Positions 18,048 through 27,065 of a stretch of 64,000 nucleotides of DNA are shown here, piece after piece; position 1 is the first letter of the stretch, and each line of letters opens with the position of its first letter. Origin of the DNA: Dorea_D hominis (GTDB lineage: Bacteria; Bacillota; Clostridia; Lachnospirales; Lachnospiraceae); NCBI RefSeq assembly GCF_014287705.1, contig NZ_JACOOY010000016.1:13206-77205 (forward strand). Direction: 5' to 3'. Position numbers and translations under genes: made by a program. The notes under the pieces were generated by a model that was given only the letters and a program-made list of their open reading frames with translations, did not search any database and had not been told where the DNA came from.

Positions 18048-18325
18048 AATACTTCATCTTCTTTCTGTCTTAATGTTTCACCTTATTTTAAATTTACTCT
18101 CTTTTAAATATAATTTTAATTTTCCTCTTTTATGCTTATTTCGGGGCAGATCCCTTTACTGACACTTTATATAATACCAGCAGATTGCTACCTTTTTTGG
18201 TTTCCTTGGTATAATAATATTGAATTTTTACATCCCTTGCAATAAAATATAAAAAACGACTTGTTTTCTTTAAAATTTCACTTGCCTTTTATGAACTGGA
18301 ATCTGCATTTTGGGAAGGGAATTCT

Positions 18326-19126
18326 ATGAATATTGAAAAATATACCATTTGCAGTGCTGCAATTTTATTAGAATATTATGACAACAAAATCCAGTCATTC
18401 CTTGAAAACTGCCACGATGATATTCTGTGGCTTGGACCAGCGCATGATCAGATGATCCGCGGAAAAGATAATCTGATAAATGCATTTCAGAAAGAAAAAC
18501 ATGAACTGCGTTTTACTGTTTCAAATCTCGTTGTCTATCCGCTCGACACAGGCAGTCCTTCTACTCTGGACGTGCTTCTTACTTTTCAGTTGGATACTTT
18601 CTGGCCGGATGGCAGTTCAAATCGCGTCCATCAAAGAATTTCTATGCTATGGGCTATGCAAAATAATATCCCACGCATCCGGCTTTGCCACATTTCCAAT
18701 GCGATTGCCTATGATCCGCGGGATACTATCTATCCTGTTCATTATGCTGAAACCTATAAATCCATGGTTCTATCTGGGCAGATAAAGCTCAGAAGAGTTA
18801 CTTTTCATGGAAAAGACCGCTCCATGATTTATCTGAAACCAGATCTGATTCTGTATGTAGAATCCTGTGGTTCTCATACTCTGCTGCACACTTCGACGCA
18901 GACATTTGAATGTGTTGAGCGTCTGGCCGCTCTATGCAAACGCTGTGAACCGGAACTAATCCGCTGTCACGAAAGTTATCTGGTGAACCTGACTTACGTC
19001 GCCAGTATCCAGCGGTTCTCCTTTACACTTACCAATGGGGTCTCTATTCCGATACCTGAGAAACGATACACGCATATAAAAAAGCTGCTGGCTAATTTTT
19101 CTTCTTCCCCGGAAGTGAAAGAATAA
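18326..19126 (+). CDS. LytTR-domain transcriptional regulator with SnoaL/NTF2-like N-terminal domain
   Basis: A 266-residue protein. The C-terminal 100 residues match LytTR DNA-binding domains (VTFHGKDRSMIYLKPDLILYVES, then CHESYLVNLTYVASIQRFSFTL and IPIPEKRY). The first 130 look like an NTF2/SnoaL-type fold (LEYYDNKIQSFLENCHDDILWLGP), which can bind small ligands. The combination suggests a one-component sensor rather than a response regulator. GGAAGGG precedes the start. Its 3' end overlaps the convergent EamA gene by 35 bases. Confidence 0.75.
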   Translation: MNIEKYTICSAAILLEYYDNKIQSFLENCHDDILWLGPAHDQMIRGKDNLINAFQKEKHELRFTVSNLVVYPLDTGSPSTLDVLLTFQLDTFWPDGSSNRVHQRISMLWAMQNNIPRIRLCHISNAIAYDPRDTIYPVHYAETYKSMVLSGQIKLRRVTFHGKDRSMIYLKPDLILYVESCGSHTLLHTSTQTFECVERLAALCKRCEPELIRCHESYLVNLTYVASIQRFSFTLTNGVSIPIPEKRYTHIKKLLANFSSSPEVKE

Positions 19127-20027
19127 TAACTGCACCGATGATTCCTGCAAATCCTAAAAGATCCATGAATTCAAAGGAAACGCCCATAAATAATACGGAT
19201 GCCAGTGTTGCTGTCAGTGGTTCTACCGATGCAAATAGACTCGCCCTTGTTCCGCCGATCAGACGCAGCCCTTCCATGTAGCATCCGAAAGAAAGCACGG
19301 TTCCCATGATGATTACGACCGTTACACACAAAAATGTCTGCCAGTCCCATATAATCTGCGCCGTGGTTGTCCACGGTCTTACAATTGGAATCAGTCCGAT
19401 TCCGCTGATTAACATACCCCAGCCAACGATCGCAAACGTTCCGTATTCGCTCATCAGATTACCCGGAAGCAGATTATAAAATACGGTCGCAAGCGCAGAT
19501 GCAAGTCCAAGAAACAGAGTTGTTTTGGACACTGTAAGCTGTGTCAGATCTCCGTGCGTTGCGATCAATATGACTCCGCCAAATGCAAGAACCAGTGCAA
19601 TACGCTCTGATACTTCCGGCAATTTCCGGTTGACAAGCGATGTGTACAGCATGATGATAACCGGTGCCACATACTGCAATACTGTTGCGATACCTGCATT
19701 TGAATCATCTACTGCCATATAATATGTCATCTGGCAGGCCGCAATACCGATCATACCATACAACATCATCCGGATCACATGTCTTGGATTCTTCCATATG
19801 CGGAAAGTATCTTTTTTCTGTTTTGCAACTACTGTGGACAGAAGGATCAATCCCGCAATGATCAGGCGCACATTTACCAGCCACTGTGGTGTCATCCCTC
19901 TGTGTTCAAATGAATATTTTCCAAAAACTCCTGCAAGCCCCCAAAAGACACCGCCTAATATTGTCAAAGCGGTGCCTCTCATCTTCTCACGGCGTTCAAA
20001 TTGTTCCGTAAGTTCTGTATATCCCAT
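19092..20027 (-). CDS. EamA/DMT-family permease
   Basis: A 311-residue protein with ten predicted transmembrane helices and two EamA repeats (first starts TILGGVFWGLAGVFGKYSF, second LFLGLASALATVFYNLLPGNL). Such proteins export amino acids or other small metabolites; substrate unknown. It lies tail to tail with the LytTR gene, so a functional link is not implied. Confidence 0.85.
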   Translation of the reverse strand: MGYTELTEQFERREKMRGTALTILGGVFWGLAGVFGKYSFEHRGMTPQWLVNVRLIIAGLILLSTVVAKQKKDTFRIWKNPRHVIRMMLYGMIGIAACQMTYYMAVDDSNAGIATVLQYVAPVIIMLYTSLVNRKLPEVSERIALVLAFGGVILIATHGDLTQLTVSKTTLFLGLASALATVFYNLLPGNLMSEYGTFAIVGWGMLISGIGLIPIVRPWTTTAQIIWDWQTFLCVTVVIIMGTVLSFGCYMEGLRLIGGTRASLFASVEPLTATLASVLFMGVSFEFMDLLGFAGIIGAVIILSLPGKKKN

Positions 20028-20101
20028 TTTTTCATCCTCATTCTCTCATTGTACTCTTATCTGTTCAGATATTTATCCTATTCGTCAGCATAGCATATTT
20101 T

Positions 20102-20659
20102 TTAAAAGATTCCTATAGACCATCTGATCTTTCCCTTGATGTTTTTTATCTTCACAGTGCCAATCTCTCTGGAATCCCTGGAAACCTCTCGGTTATCACC
20201 GAGCACAAAAACCTGCTTATCTTCTACCGTCAGTGGATAGGTGATCTTATCAGACTTTGCTTCCGTCTTACCGACTGCCTGCGGTGTCGTAACTTCTTCT
20301 CCGTTGACATAGATCTTTTCACGGTCAATATTAACGGTATCCCCTGCTACAGCAATCACTCTCTTCACATATACATCCCCGTTCGGCATATCGAGCGCCA
20401 CGATGTCTCCGGCTTTGTATTCGCTGTTATGTCTCTCATAAATAACTATATTCTTGTCATGCAGTGTCGGATACATCGATCCTCCGTCAACTGTCGATAT
20501 CCCCATAAAAAAATGGAAAAGACCTATGATAACAACAAAAACGAGCAGGAACTGCATTATCACGATCAGTCGTTGTTTCCGGCGTTCTTTTGCTTTTTTC
20601 TTCTTCACGACCGGATCTACATCTTCCAGCACTTTTTGCTTAATACTCTCTATCTCCAT
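20102..20659 (-). CDS. lepB: signal peptidase I
   Basis: A 185-residue single-span type I signal peptidase of the Gram-positive SipS type. Catalytic Ser61 is in VDGGSMYPTL and Lys99 in GDVYVKRVIAVAGD. The box GDNREVSRDSR is present near the C-terminus. One N-terminal transmembrane helix spans about residues 31-52. It cleaves signal peptides of secreted proteins outside the membrane. Start at 20659 was chosen because AAGAAGG lies nine bases upstream; the open frame extends further to 20797. Confidence 0.92.
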   Translation of the reverse strand: MEIESIKQKVLEDVDPVVKKKKAKERRKQRLIVIMQFLLVFVVIIGLFHFFMGISTVDGGSMYPTLHDKNIVIYERHNSEYKAGDIVALDMPNGDVYVKRVIAVAGDTVNIDREKIYVNGEEVTTPQAVGKTEAKSDKITYPLTVEDKQVFVLGDNREVSRDSREIGTVKIKNIKGKIRWSIGIF

Positions 20660-20785
20660 CTTGTAAAACCTTCTTCCTGTTTCTTTTACCTTCCTTATTA
20701 TAACGATTGTATCCTTATATCTCAACACCCAATCTATGTGAAAATCTGTGACTGTCGAAATATGGTATTCCCTTATTATTTGTGA

Positions 20786-20962
20786 TATAATATACAAATG
20801 ATATCAGAGAAATACATTCATATATCATTACAGAAACTTAGTTCTGCAGATATATGAGCGTAAAACTCGGACAAGAAGTAACACACGGGGATTTTCAGCC
20901 TGAAACTATAGACATAAGCAACACCCGTCAATGGACCTGAATTGAACGGAGGATTCACAATT
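20786..20962 (+). promoter_or_regulatory. extended -10 promoter and structured leader of the pilus-like operon
   Basis: TGATATAAT (TATAAT at 20786-20791) forms an extended -10 without a clear -35. The roughly 165-base leader begins with a strong hairpin: CATATATC (20819-20826) against GATATATG (20849-20856), enclosing CAGAA/TTCTG. Downstream, ACGGG and CCCGT can pair around a smaller TCAG/CTGA hairpin, and CAAT/ATTG lies just before the GGAGG. I could not match this to a known riboswitch class by eye. Confidence 0.45.
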
Positions 20963-21664
20963 ATGAAAAAGTACACGTCATTCAAGGTTCTCCAGCTTGC
21001 AATACTGGCGATCCTTACCATCTTAAGTCTGTTTCTCCTTCTGAAACCAGAAGTGAAACAGTTCGTATTTTCATCCCGCCCTGCCACGATTTTGTTTTTT
21101 GTCGTATGGGTACTGTTATTGGTCAGCTTTATTTTCCTGCTGATCGATTTTAACCTTATCTCAACAATTAAACTGAACTATCATAACTTATACGGTGTCG
21201 CTTATTCCGATCCGATATCCGGTATGCCAAACCGTTTCAGCTGTGATACAGTCATTGAGAAATATTACGACGAGAAACTTCCGGAGAACATCGGCTGTAT
21301 TATGATCGATCTTTCCAATCTTTCAGAGATTAATAACCTTTACACACATGCTGCCGGCAACCGTCTGTTGAAGGATTTTTCCAATATTCTTTCCACTGCG
21401 GCAACGTCCTTATGTTTTGTCGGTCGCAACGGTGGTAATAAGTTTCTTGCGATCTTTGAAGACTGTACCGAGGAAAATATAGATCTTTTTATCCAGCGCA
21501 TTGAAAACCGGGTTGCCCAGCACAATCAGGCACCGGATTCTATTGCCATTGAATATCACACCGGTATCGCACTGAATCGTAATGAACATCTGGATCAGAT
21601 TACCCGGCTGATCGCACTTGCAAACAAACGTATATCCAGATCAACGAATGTACAAAGGAGTTAG
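20963..21664 (+). CDS. membrane protein with degenerate GGDEF domain
   Basis: A 233-residue protein with two N-terminal transmembrane helices (about residues 10-30 and 43-65) and a GGDEF-type domain. The fold landmarks are seen: YSDPISGMPNRFS, IDLSNLSEINNLYTHAAGNRLL and GRNGGNKFLAIF. The signature GGDEF is replaced by GGNKF, so c-di-GMP synthesis is unlikely; it may bind a nucleotide or partner. The ATG at 20963 follows ACGGAGG. It is the first gene of a seven-kilobase plus-strand operon, with the sigma factor starting four bases after its stop. Confidence 0.75.
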   Translation: MKKYTSFKVLQLAILAILTILSLFLLLKPEVKQFVFSSRPATILFFVVWVLLLVSFIFLLIDFNLISTIKLNYHNLYGVAYSDPISGMPNRFSCDTVIEKYYDEKLPENIGCIMIDLSNLSEINNLYTHAAGNRLLKDFSNILSTAATSLCFVGRNGGNKFLAIFEDCTEENIDLFIQRIENRVAQHNQAPDSIAIEYHTGIALNRNEHLDQITRLIALANKRISRSTNVQRS

Positions 21665-21668
21665 ACGC

Positions 21669-22262
21669 ATGGAACTTGATTATGATTACATTGCAAAACT
21701 GGTACGCAAAACGCAGGAAGGCAATAGCGATGCATTTGCAGAATTATATACTGCTACTTATCAGTCGCAGTACCGTTTTGCCTATCAATATGTAAAAGAT
21801 CCCTATCTTGCACAGGACATCCTGCAGGAAGTTTACATTTTAGTATTAAAGAATCTGGACACACTGAAGAATCCGCGTCTCTTTGTATCCTGGTTGCACC
21901 AGATCACATTCCGGATCTGTTTTGACACTTGGCAGAAAAGGAAACGGCAGGAACAGGAACTGGATTATATATCCTCCGGTCAGACATCTGATTTTTCAGA
22001 ATCTTTCTCGGATATCATGACGAATCCGGAGAAGCATATTCTGAACAAAGATGCAAAAGCACGGCTGATGCAGGCGATCCAGTCACTGCCTCCACAATAT
22101 TCGCAGGCGATCATCATGCGCTATTACAATAATATGAGCATCGAAGATATTGCCGTTGCGATGGATTACAGCCGGAGTACTGTCAAACGGCGTTTGCGCA
22201 AAGGGCGCAAACTTCTGGAAAACATGCTCCACGAAGAAAAAGGAGGGATTTGTTTTGAATAA
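21669..22262 (+). CDS. ECF-type RNA polymerase sigma factor
   Basis: A 197-residue sigma-70 family protein. Region 2 is YTATYQSQYRFAYQYVKDPYLAQDILQEVYILVLKNL and region 4 is SLPPQYSQAIIMRYYNNMSIEDIAVAMDYSRSTVKRRLRKGRKLL. No regions 1 or 3 are present, so it is an extracytoplasmic-function factor. It overlaps the next gene, a one-span membrane protein, by eight bases, the usual sigma and anti-sigma layout. It may control the operon it sits in. Confidence 0.88.
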   Translation: MELDYDYIAKLVRKTQEGNSDAFAELYTATYQSQYRFAYQYVKDPYLAQDILQEVYILVLKNLDTLKNPRLFVSWLHQITFRICFDTWQKRKRQEQELDYISSGQTSDFSESFSDIMTNPEKHILNKDAKARLMQAIQSLPPQYSQAIIMRYYNNMSIEDIAVAMDYSRSTVKRRLRKGRKLLENMLHEEKGGICFE

Positions 22263-22992
22263 AGATTATACTTCTGAGTTAGACCTTCACGCATCTTCTT
22301 TTGACAATACAGACATTCCTGCTTTGGATTCGAAGACTGCGAACCAGCTTCTGAACAACGTTTTTAACGCATGCGACATGGAACCGAGCACAATTCCGGT
22401 CGAAGTTCTGGAAGACTGGGGCAATTACAAGAAAACGACCTTTGGTTTCGGACGGACACTGGCCTATTTGTGTACACTGCTTCTGATCTTAATGCCGCTT
22501 TTATTCATTAAGCCAACGATTATTGCAGAACGTACCAAAGTAGACTCTGCACAGTCCGCTGTTTACAATATCCGGGTAAAGACACTGCTCCCGATCCGGG
22601 AAGTTACCGCTGACCTGGATGGACATCCGATCGCTTTGACGAAGAAAGATACGCATACTTATACTGCGGAAGTTACTTCTAACGGAACACTGACAATCCA
22701 TGCAGAAGGCATGAACGCACAGACTTCCTTACGTAGTTACAAAGTTTCCAGTCTGGATACCGAGAAACCGAAACTTCTGGACTCCTACTCCCGTCACGGA
22801 GTTGTATATCTGGACGTATCCGACACATATTCCGGTATCAACTACGATGCGATTTCCGGTCTTGTCCCAAAGAGTATCAACAAGAAAACCGGTACCATTT
22901 CTTTTATGATACCGAAGCAACCGACAACTATTAAGATTCCGGATAATGCCGGTAATGAACTGGAATTGTTGCTCTCTCCGGTTAAGAAATAA
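22255..22992 (+). CDS. probable anti-sigma factor, membrane-anchored
   Basis: A 245-residue protein with a cytoplasmic N-terminal part of about 70 residues, one transmembrane helix (TLAYLCTLLLILMPLLFI) and an extracytoplasmic beta-rich part with Ig-like features (ITADLDGHPIAL-type repeats, ending with IPDNAGNELELLL). No zinc-binding HxxxCxxC motif is seen. The TTG start at 22255 lies seven bases after AGGAGGG and overlaps the sigma gene, so production is coupled. The anti-sigma role is inferred from position and topology. Confidence 0.65.
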   Translation: MNKDYTSELDLHASSFDNTDIPALDSKTANQLLNNVFNACDMEPSTIPVEVLEDWGNYKKTTFGFGRTLAYLCTLLLILMPLLFIKPTIIAERTKVDSAQSAVYNIRVKTLLPIREVTADLDGHPIALTKKDTHTYTAEVTSNGTLTIHAEGMNAQTSLRSYKVSSLDTEKPKLLDSYSRHGVVYLDVSDTYSGINYDAISGLVPKSINKKTGTISFMIPKQPTTIKIPDNAGNELELLLSPVKK

Positions 22993-23020
22993 CGTACATT
23001 TTAAAAAGGAGAATCCCGAT

Positions 23021-23956
23021 ATGACTATGAAAAAGACATCACATGCTTTGCCTGTTATATTACTTATCGGGATTCTTCTTTTTGTATTATCCGGCTGTTC
23101 GTCTTCCCATTCAAATGAAGCCGATCATTCCGGGCCAAAGCGTGATTCCACGCCAAAAGTATTATCTCCGTCTGCCCCCGGCAAAAAAGTTTATAAAAAT
23201 AACAGTGCATCCATCGATGCGTCACATATTTCCGAAGGGTATATCATGGTAAAATATACCGGTGGCAAATCCAAAGTAAAATTACAGATTGCCGGACCGG
23301 ATCAGGCAAATTATACTTACCTTCTGAGTAAAGGCGCCGGTTATATGGCATTTCCACTCAATGCCGGAAATGGCAGTTATTCACTCAGTATTCTGGAAAA
23401 TGTAAGCGGAGATTCTTATGCAGTCGCTCTGGAGCAGACCATTTCCGCAAAGATCAAGGATAGGTTTCTTCCTTTCCTCTACCCGAACCAGTATGTCTGG
23501 TTCACTGCGAAATCAAATGCAGTAAAAAAAGGGCAGAAACTTGCGGAAAATACATGGACAGATCTGGAAGTCGTACAGAATGTTTATAACTATGTGACGA
23601 AACATGTCGCTTACGATAACGCCAAAGCTGAAAATGTTTCTTATGGATATATTCCAAATGTAGATGAAACTTTGAAAACCGGCAAAGGCATCTGTTTCGA
23701 TTATGCAGCTCTTATGACTTCCATGCTGCGTTCCCAGCGGATTCCGACCAAACTGGAAGTCGGTTATGCCGGTGAAACTTACCACGCCTGGATCAGCACT
23801 TATGTAGATGACAAAGGCTGGGTGGATGATATCATCAAATTTGACGGAAAAAACTGGCAACTTATGGATCCAACACTTGCCGCCAGCAACGACAAAGAGT
23901 CCGTCAAGAAATATGTAAATGACAAAAATCATTACGTTGTGAAATTCAACTATTAA
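23021..23956 (+). CDS. transglutaminase-like lipoprotein
   Basis: A 311-residue lipoprotein: signal peptide with lipobox LSGC (Cys26). The C-terminal half is a transglutaminase/protease-like domain with the triad Cys225 (GKGICFDYAALM), His255 (YHAWIST) and Asp283 (LMDPTLA). Such domains act as cysteine proteases or crosslinkers at the cell surface. It follows the anti-sigma gene and precedes the pilus-type genes, so it may process or modify a surface component, which is inference. AAAAGGAG precedes the ATG. Confidence 0.85.
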   Translation: MTMKKTSHALPVILLIGILLFVLSGCSSSHSNEADHSGPKRDSTPKVLSPSAPGKKVYKNNSASIDASHISEGYIMVKYTGGKSKVKLQIAGPDQANYTYLLSKGAGYMAFPLNAGNGSYSLSILENVSGDSYAVALEQTISAKIKDRFLPFLYPNQYVWFTAKSNAVKKGQKLAENTWTDLEVVQNVYNYVTKHVAYDNAKAENVSYGYIPNVDETLKTGKGICFDYAALMTSMLRSQRIPTKLEVGYAGETYHAWISTYVDDKGWVDDIIKFDGKNWQLMDPTLAASNDKESVKKYVNDKNHYVVKFNY

Positions 23957-24020
23957 ATACAATGATCGGGTTATGATATACCAGGCATACAAAACTGCTG
24001 TAACCCGGAAAGGAGTAATT

Positions 24021-25067
24021 ATGACCGAGACACACACGCCTCTCTCCAATGCCGAGACCGCGGCATTCTGTTCGCAGATTGCTATGATCCTGCGATCCGG
24101 TATTTCTTCTATAGAGGGAATTTCTATCATGCTGGAAGATACAACCGAACCAGAAGAGAAGAGATTACTGGAAGGCATCAACACCATGCTTCTGAATACC
24201 GGTTCCCTGCACCTTGCACTAGAAGATACACACGCATTCCCGGACTATATGATCCAGATGGTACAGATTGGGGAACAGGCAGGAAAACTGGATGAAGTTA
24301 TGACTTCCCTTGCGGACTATTATGAGAAAGAAGCTGCGCTAAACCAGACGATCCACAATGCAGTTACCTATCCTTTACTTATGATCTTTATGATGATCCT
24401 CGTCATCCTTGTACTGGTGACAAGAGTTATGCCGATCTTCAATCAGGTATTTGCCCAGCTCGGCAGAGAAATGAGCGGATTGTCACTGGGTATCCTGCGA
24501 TTTGGTCAGTTCTTAAACGCACACATCGTCGTCTGCGGCATTGTCCTTGTACTGCTTGCTGCCGGCGCTGCTTACCTGTTCTGGACAAAACGTGGACACC
24601 AGCTGCTCCTTGGATTTATGGGAAAACTTCACGGCGGCCGTTCTCTTCAGGATCAAATCGGCGCATGTCGTTTTGCAAGTGGTATGGCACTGACTTTAAG
24701 CAGCGGACTGACACCTGCGGAATGTCTGAAACTCTCCATTCCACTTATCAAGAAAGGAGCTTTCCGCACCCGTCTGGAAGCCTGCTCCGAAGCAGTTACA
24801 AATGGCGAAGATCTATGCGAAACACTTCTTTCCAATCACATTTTCTCAGGAATTTATGCCAAAATGGCATCCATCGGTTCTAAGACCGGTGTGTTGGAAG
24901 AAGTGATGAACAAGATCGCCGGACAGTACGAAGAAGAGATCGATAACCGGCTCTCCAGAATGATCACTGCAATCGAACCGACACTTGTCATCATTCTGTC
25001 CGTGATCGTCGGCATCATTCTTCTGTCTGTCATGCTACCACTCATCAGCATCATGGCAACATTATAA
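24021..25067 (+). CDS. type II secretion/type IV pilus inner-membrane protein (GspF/PilC family)
   Basis: A 348-residue protein with two copies of the T2SSF domain: the first starts near AAFCSQIAMILRSGISSIEGI, the second near CRFASGMALTLSSGLTPAECLKLS. Three transmembrane segments separate them (around residues 112-133, 165-187 and the C-terminal LVIILSVIVGIILLSVMLPLI). It is the platform that couples the motor ATPase to the pilus. It opens the pilus-like block and is preceded by an AAAGGAG site. Confidence 0.88.
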   Translation: MTETHTPLSNAETAAFCSQIAMILRSGISSIEGISIMLEDTTEPEEKRLLEGINTMLLNTGSLHLALEDTHAFPDYMIQMVQIGEQAGKLDEVMTSLADYYEKEAALNQTIHNAVTYPLLMIFMMILVILVLVTRVMPIFNQVFAQLGREMSGLSLGILRFGQFLNAHIVVCGIVLVLLAAGAAYLFWTKRGHQLLLGFMGKLHGGRSLQDQIGACRFASGMALTLSSGLTPAECLKLSIPLIKKGAFRTRLEACSEAVTNGEDLCETLLSNHIFSGIYAKMASIGSKTGVLEEVMNKIAGQYEEEIDNRLSRMITAIEPTLVIILSVIVGIILLSVMLPLISIMATL

Positions 25068-25143
25068 TACCTGGTTTCTTAACATGAATAAGAAATCTGT
25101 TCCCCGGTAATTGATACATCAAGATAGAAAGGAACGACTAAAG

Positions 25144-25482
25144 ATGTCCCGTCGTTTTATTAAAAACCGGCAAACTTCATATTTGCGGAATGTTTTGATT
25201 TCCATCGCTTTATTTCTTACTGTCTTTGGATTTTTCTCATACGGAATCGTATCCGTCCAGAAAGACATGGAGAAAAACGAGATGGAAACGCTACAGTCTG
25301 CCGTTACCCGCGATATCACCCGCTGCTATGCGCAGGAAGGCACTTATCCGGAGAGTCTGGCATATTTGAAAAAACATTATGGCCTGACTTACGACTCTTC
25401 CAAATATTTTGTGGATTACCAGCCATTGGGTGCCAATATTATGCCTGACGTTACGATCATCCGGAAAGGAGGCGGAAACTAA
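25144..25482 (+). CDS. small single-span protein, minor-pilin-like
   Basis: A 112-residue protein with one transmembrane helix (VLISIALFLTVFGFFSYGIV) followed by a helix and a stretch ITRCYAQEGTYPESLAYLKKHYGL. That stretch resembles the region after the stalk helix of pseudopilins. It has no prepilin peptidase site (no G followed by FxxxE), so it is not a standard pilin. The ATG at 25144 follows AAAGGAACG. It overlaps the next gene by one base. Confidence 0.55.
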   Translation: MSRRFIKNRQTSYLRNVLISIALFLTVFGFFSYGIVSVQKDMEKNEMETLQSAVTRDITRCYAQEGTYPESLAYLKKHYGLTYDSSKYFVDYQPLGANIMPDVTIIRKGGGN

Positions 25483-25997
25483 TGCGTTTTGAACGTTCGA
25501 GAAAACATATGATAGACTTTATATTTCCGCTGACACTTTTACTTGTATTTGCGGTTTCCGCACTGATCGTACTGCTTCTGTCTGCACGTATTTACGCCGC
25601 GCAGACGGAGCAGGCAGATAAAAATTACCAGACTACCACACCACTTTCCTATATTACGGAAAAATTTCGCGCAAATGACACATACGGCGTTGTATCTGTC
25701 GAGAAACGTGAAGGCAGGGAATGTCTTGCTTTCCACATGCCGGCTGATACTTCTGCTGATAATAACGGAAATACAGATACTACCGGTTATACAACATATC
25801 TCTATACAGATGGCGGGTGGCTGAAAGAACTGGTCGTACGAGATGACGCTGACGCTTCTCTTAAAGCTGGAAAGAAAGTGATCGAAGCCCGTGATCTGAC
25901 CGTCACACGAAAGAAAAACGGACTGTACCGCATTATGATAACCGAAAAAAATGGCACACAAGTCAGCCGCCTGCTTGCAGAAAGGAGCCATTCATGA
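25482..25997 (+). CDS. DUF4860 domain protein
   Basis: A 171-residue protein with an N-terminal transmembrane helix (IDFIFPLTLLLVFAVSALIVLLLS) and an external part of mixed beta strands (YITEKFRANDTYGVVSVEKR, LVVRDDADASLKAGKKVI). It matches the pattern of DUF4860 proteins, which occur with pilus-type genes in Clostridia; the function is unknown. It is coupled to both neighbours (ATG overlapping TAA upstream, next start overlapping its stop). Confidence 0.6.
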   Translation: MRFERSRKHMIDFIFPLTLLLVFAVSALIVLLLSARIYAAQTEQADKNYQTTTPLSYITEKFRANDTYGVVSVEKREGRECLAFHMPADTSADNNGNTDTTGYTTYLYTDGGWLKELVVRDDADASLKAGKKVIEARDLTVTRKKNGLYRIMITEKNGTQVSRLLAERSHS

Positions 25998-26503
25998 AAC
26001 AACAGAATCACAAGCGCTCCGGCATCTTTCTACTGGAAATTATGATCGCCATACTGTTTTTTGCACTGACCGGTGCTGTATGCCTGCGCACTTTCGTCAA
26101 AGCACATACACTGAGTACACAGGCTACCGAGACGGAACAGGCGCTTTCCCGTCTGGAAGATGTTGCCGGGCTTTTAAATACAATAGACGCGGCAGAGTTA
26201 AAAGATGAAAAGACATTTTCAGAGACTCTTGAAAGTGAGTTTCCGGCCTGTGAAATGGATGGCAGAAACGCTGTTATTTATTATGATACAGACTGGAAAG
26301 CCTGCCTGTCGGAAAAAGCATTCTACCAGATTCAGTTACAGACAACAGATAAAGAAGATTCCATGTGCCATTTTCAGATCAAAGCTCTGCGCCTCGCAGA
26401 AGGCACTGCCAGTATATCTTCCAGTAAATCTTCTGAGAAACAGTCAGGCAGGGCAGCTTCTGAAATTACACATTTAACACTAAAGCGCTACGCAAAGGAT
26501 TGA
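25994..26503 (+). CDS. prepilin-type N-terminal cleavage/methylation protein
   Basis: A 169-residue pseudopilin. The leader ends at Gly10 and the mature part would begin IFLLEIMIAILFF with Glu at +5, the hallmark of prepilin peptidase substrates. A cytosolic basic leader (KQQNHKR) precedes it. The rest is an extracellular domain with a C-terminal Ser-rich segment. It overlaps the DUF4860 gene by four bases. No prepilin peptidase gene is in the window. Confidence 0.75.
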   Translation: MKQQNHKRSGIFLLEIMIAILFFALTGAVCLRTFVKAHTLSTQATETEQALSRLEDVAGLLNTIDAAELKDEKTFSETLESEFPACEMDGRNAVIYYDTDWKACLSEKAFYQIQLQTTDKEDSMCHFQIKALRLAEGTASISSSKSSEKQSGRAASEITHLTLKRYAKD

Positions 26504-26508
26504 TGATT

Positions 26509-27048
26509 ATGAATACATCAGGTTCAAAACAGAAAAATTTTCCAATTACAAATATCGGATCGGTCACTCTGCTGATGATCTTCATTGTATTGTGTATGAT
26601 CACCTTTGCAGCGCTGTCACTTTCCAGTGCCGCTTCGGATTATCAGACCGCCCGGAAATCCGCCACTCATGCGCAGGAGTATTACAAAGCATCAGGTCGT
26701 GCGGAAGAGACTCTTGCAAAAATCGATCAGGTACTTAAAAACTGTTACCTTCAGACTTCCGATATTGCCGGATATTACAAAAATATCGAACAGCATTATA
26801 AAAACAATTCGGATATTACTTTAAAGAGAACTTCGGATTCCCTTACATTGACTTATCAGACGAAGATCAATGATAAACAGGCATTGCAGACACGCCTGCT
26901 GATTCTGCATCCGTCTGAGCAGACAGACAAACGCAGCCTCTCCTCTGCAAAAACTGCAACTCCTGATCTGTACCGCATCACTGGCTGGCAGACACTTTCA
27001 ACTGCAGACTGGAACGGAGACAATTCTTTGAACTTACTTAAAAAATAA
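26509..27048 (+). CDS. single-span protein of the pilus-like operon
   Basis: A 179-residue protein with one transmembrane helix (IGSVTLLMIFIVLCMITFAALSL) followed by a long helix (SDYQTARKSATHAQEYYKASG) and an extracellular domain. Shape and place resemble PilX/GspK-like minor components, but no clear prepilin site is seen. The start at 26509 fits AAAGGAT better than the overlapping TTG or ATG at 26500 or 26503. Confidence 0.55.
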   Translation: MNTSGSKQKNFPITNIGSVTLLMIFIVLCMITFAALSLSSAASDYQTARKSATHAQEYYKASGRAEETLAKIDQVLKNCYLQTSDIAGYYKNIEQHYKNNSDITLKRTSDSLTLTYQTKINDKQALQTRLLILHPSEQTDKRSLSSAKTATPDLYRITGWQTLSTADWNGDNSLNLLKK

Positions 27049-27065
27049 AAAGGAGACTTTTATTT

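Noticed and set aside
20102..20797. Longer signal peptidase starting at 20797
   Set aside because: The extra N-terminal part has no family similarity and the ATG at 20659 has a proper AAGAAGG site and gives normal length.
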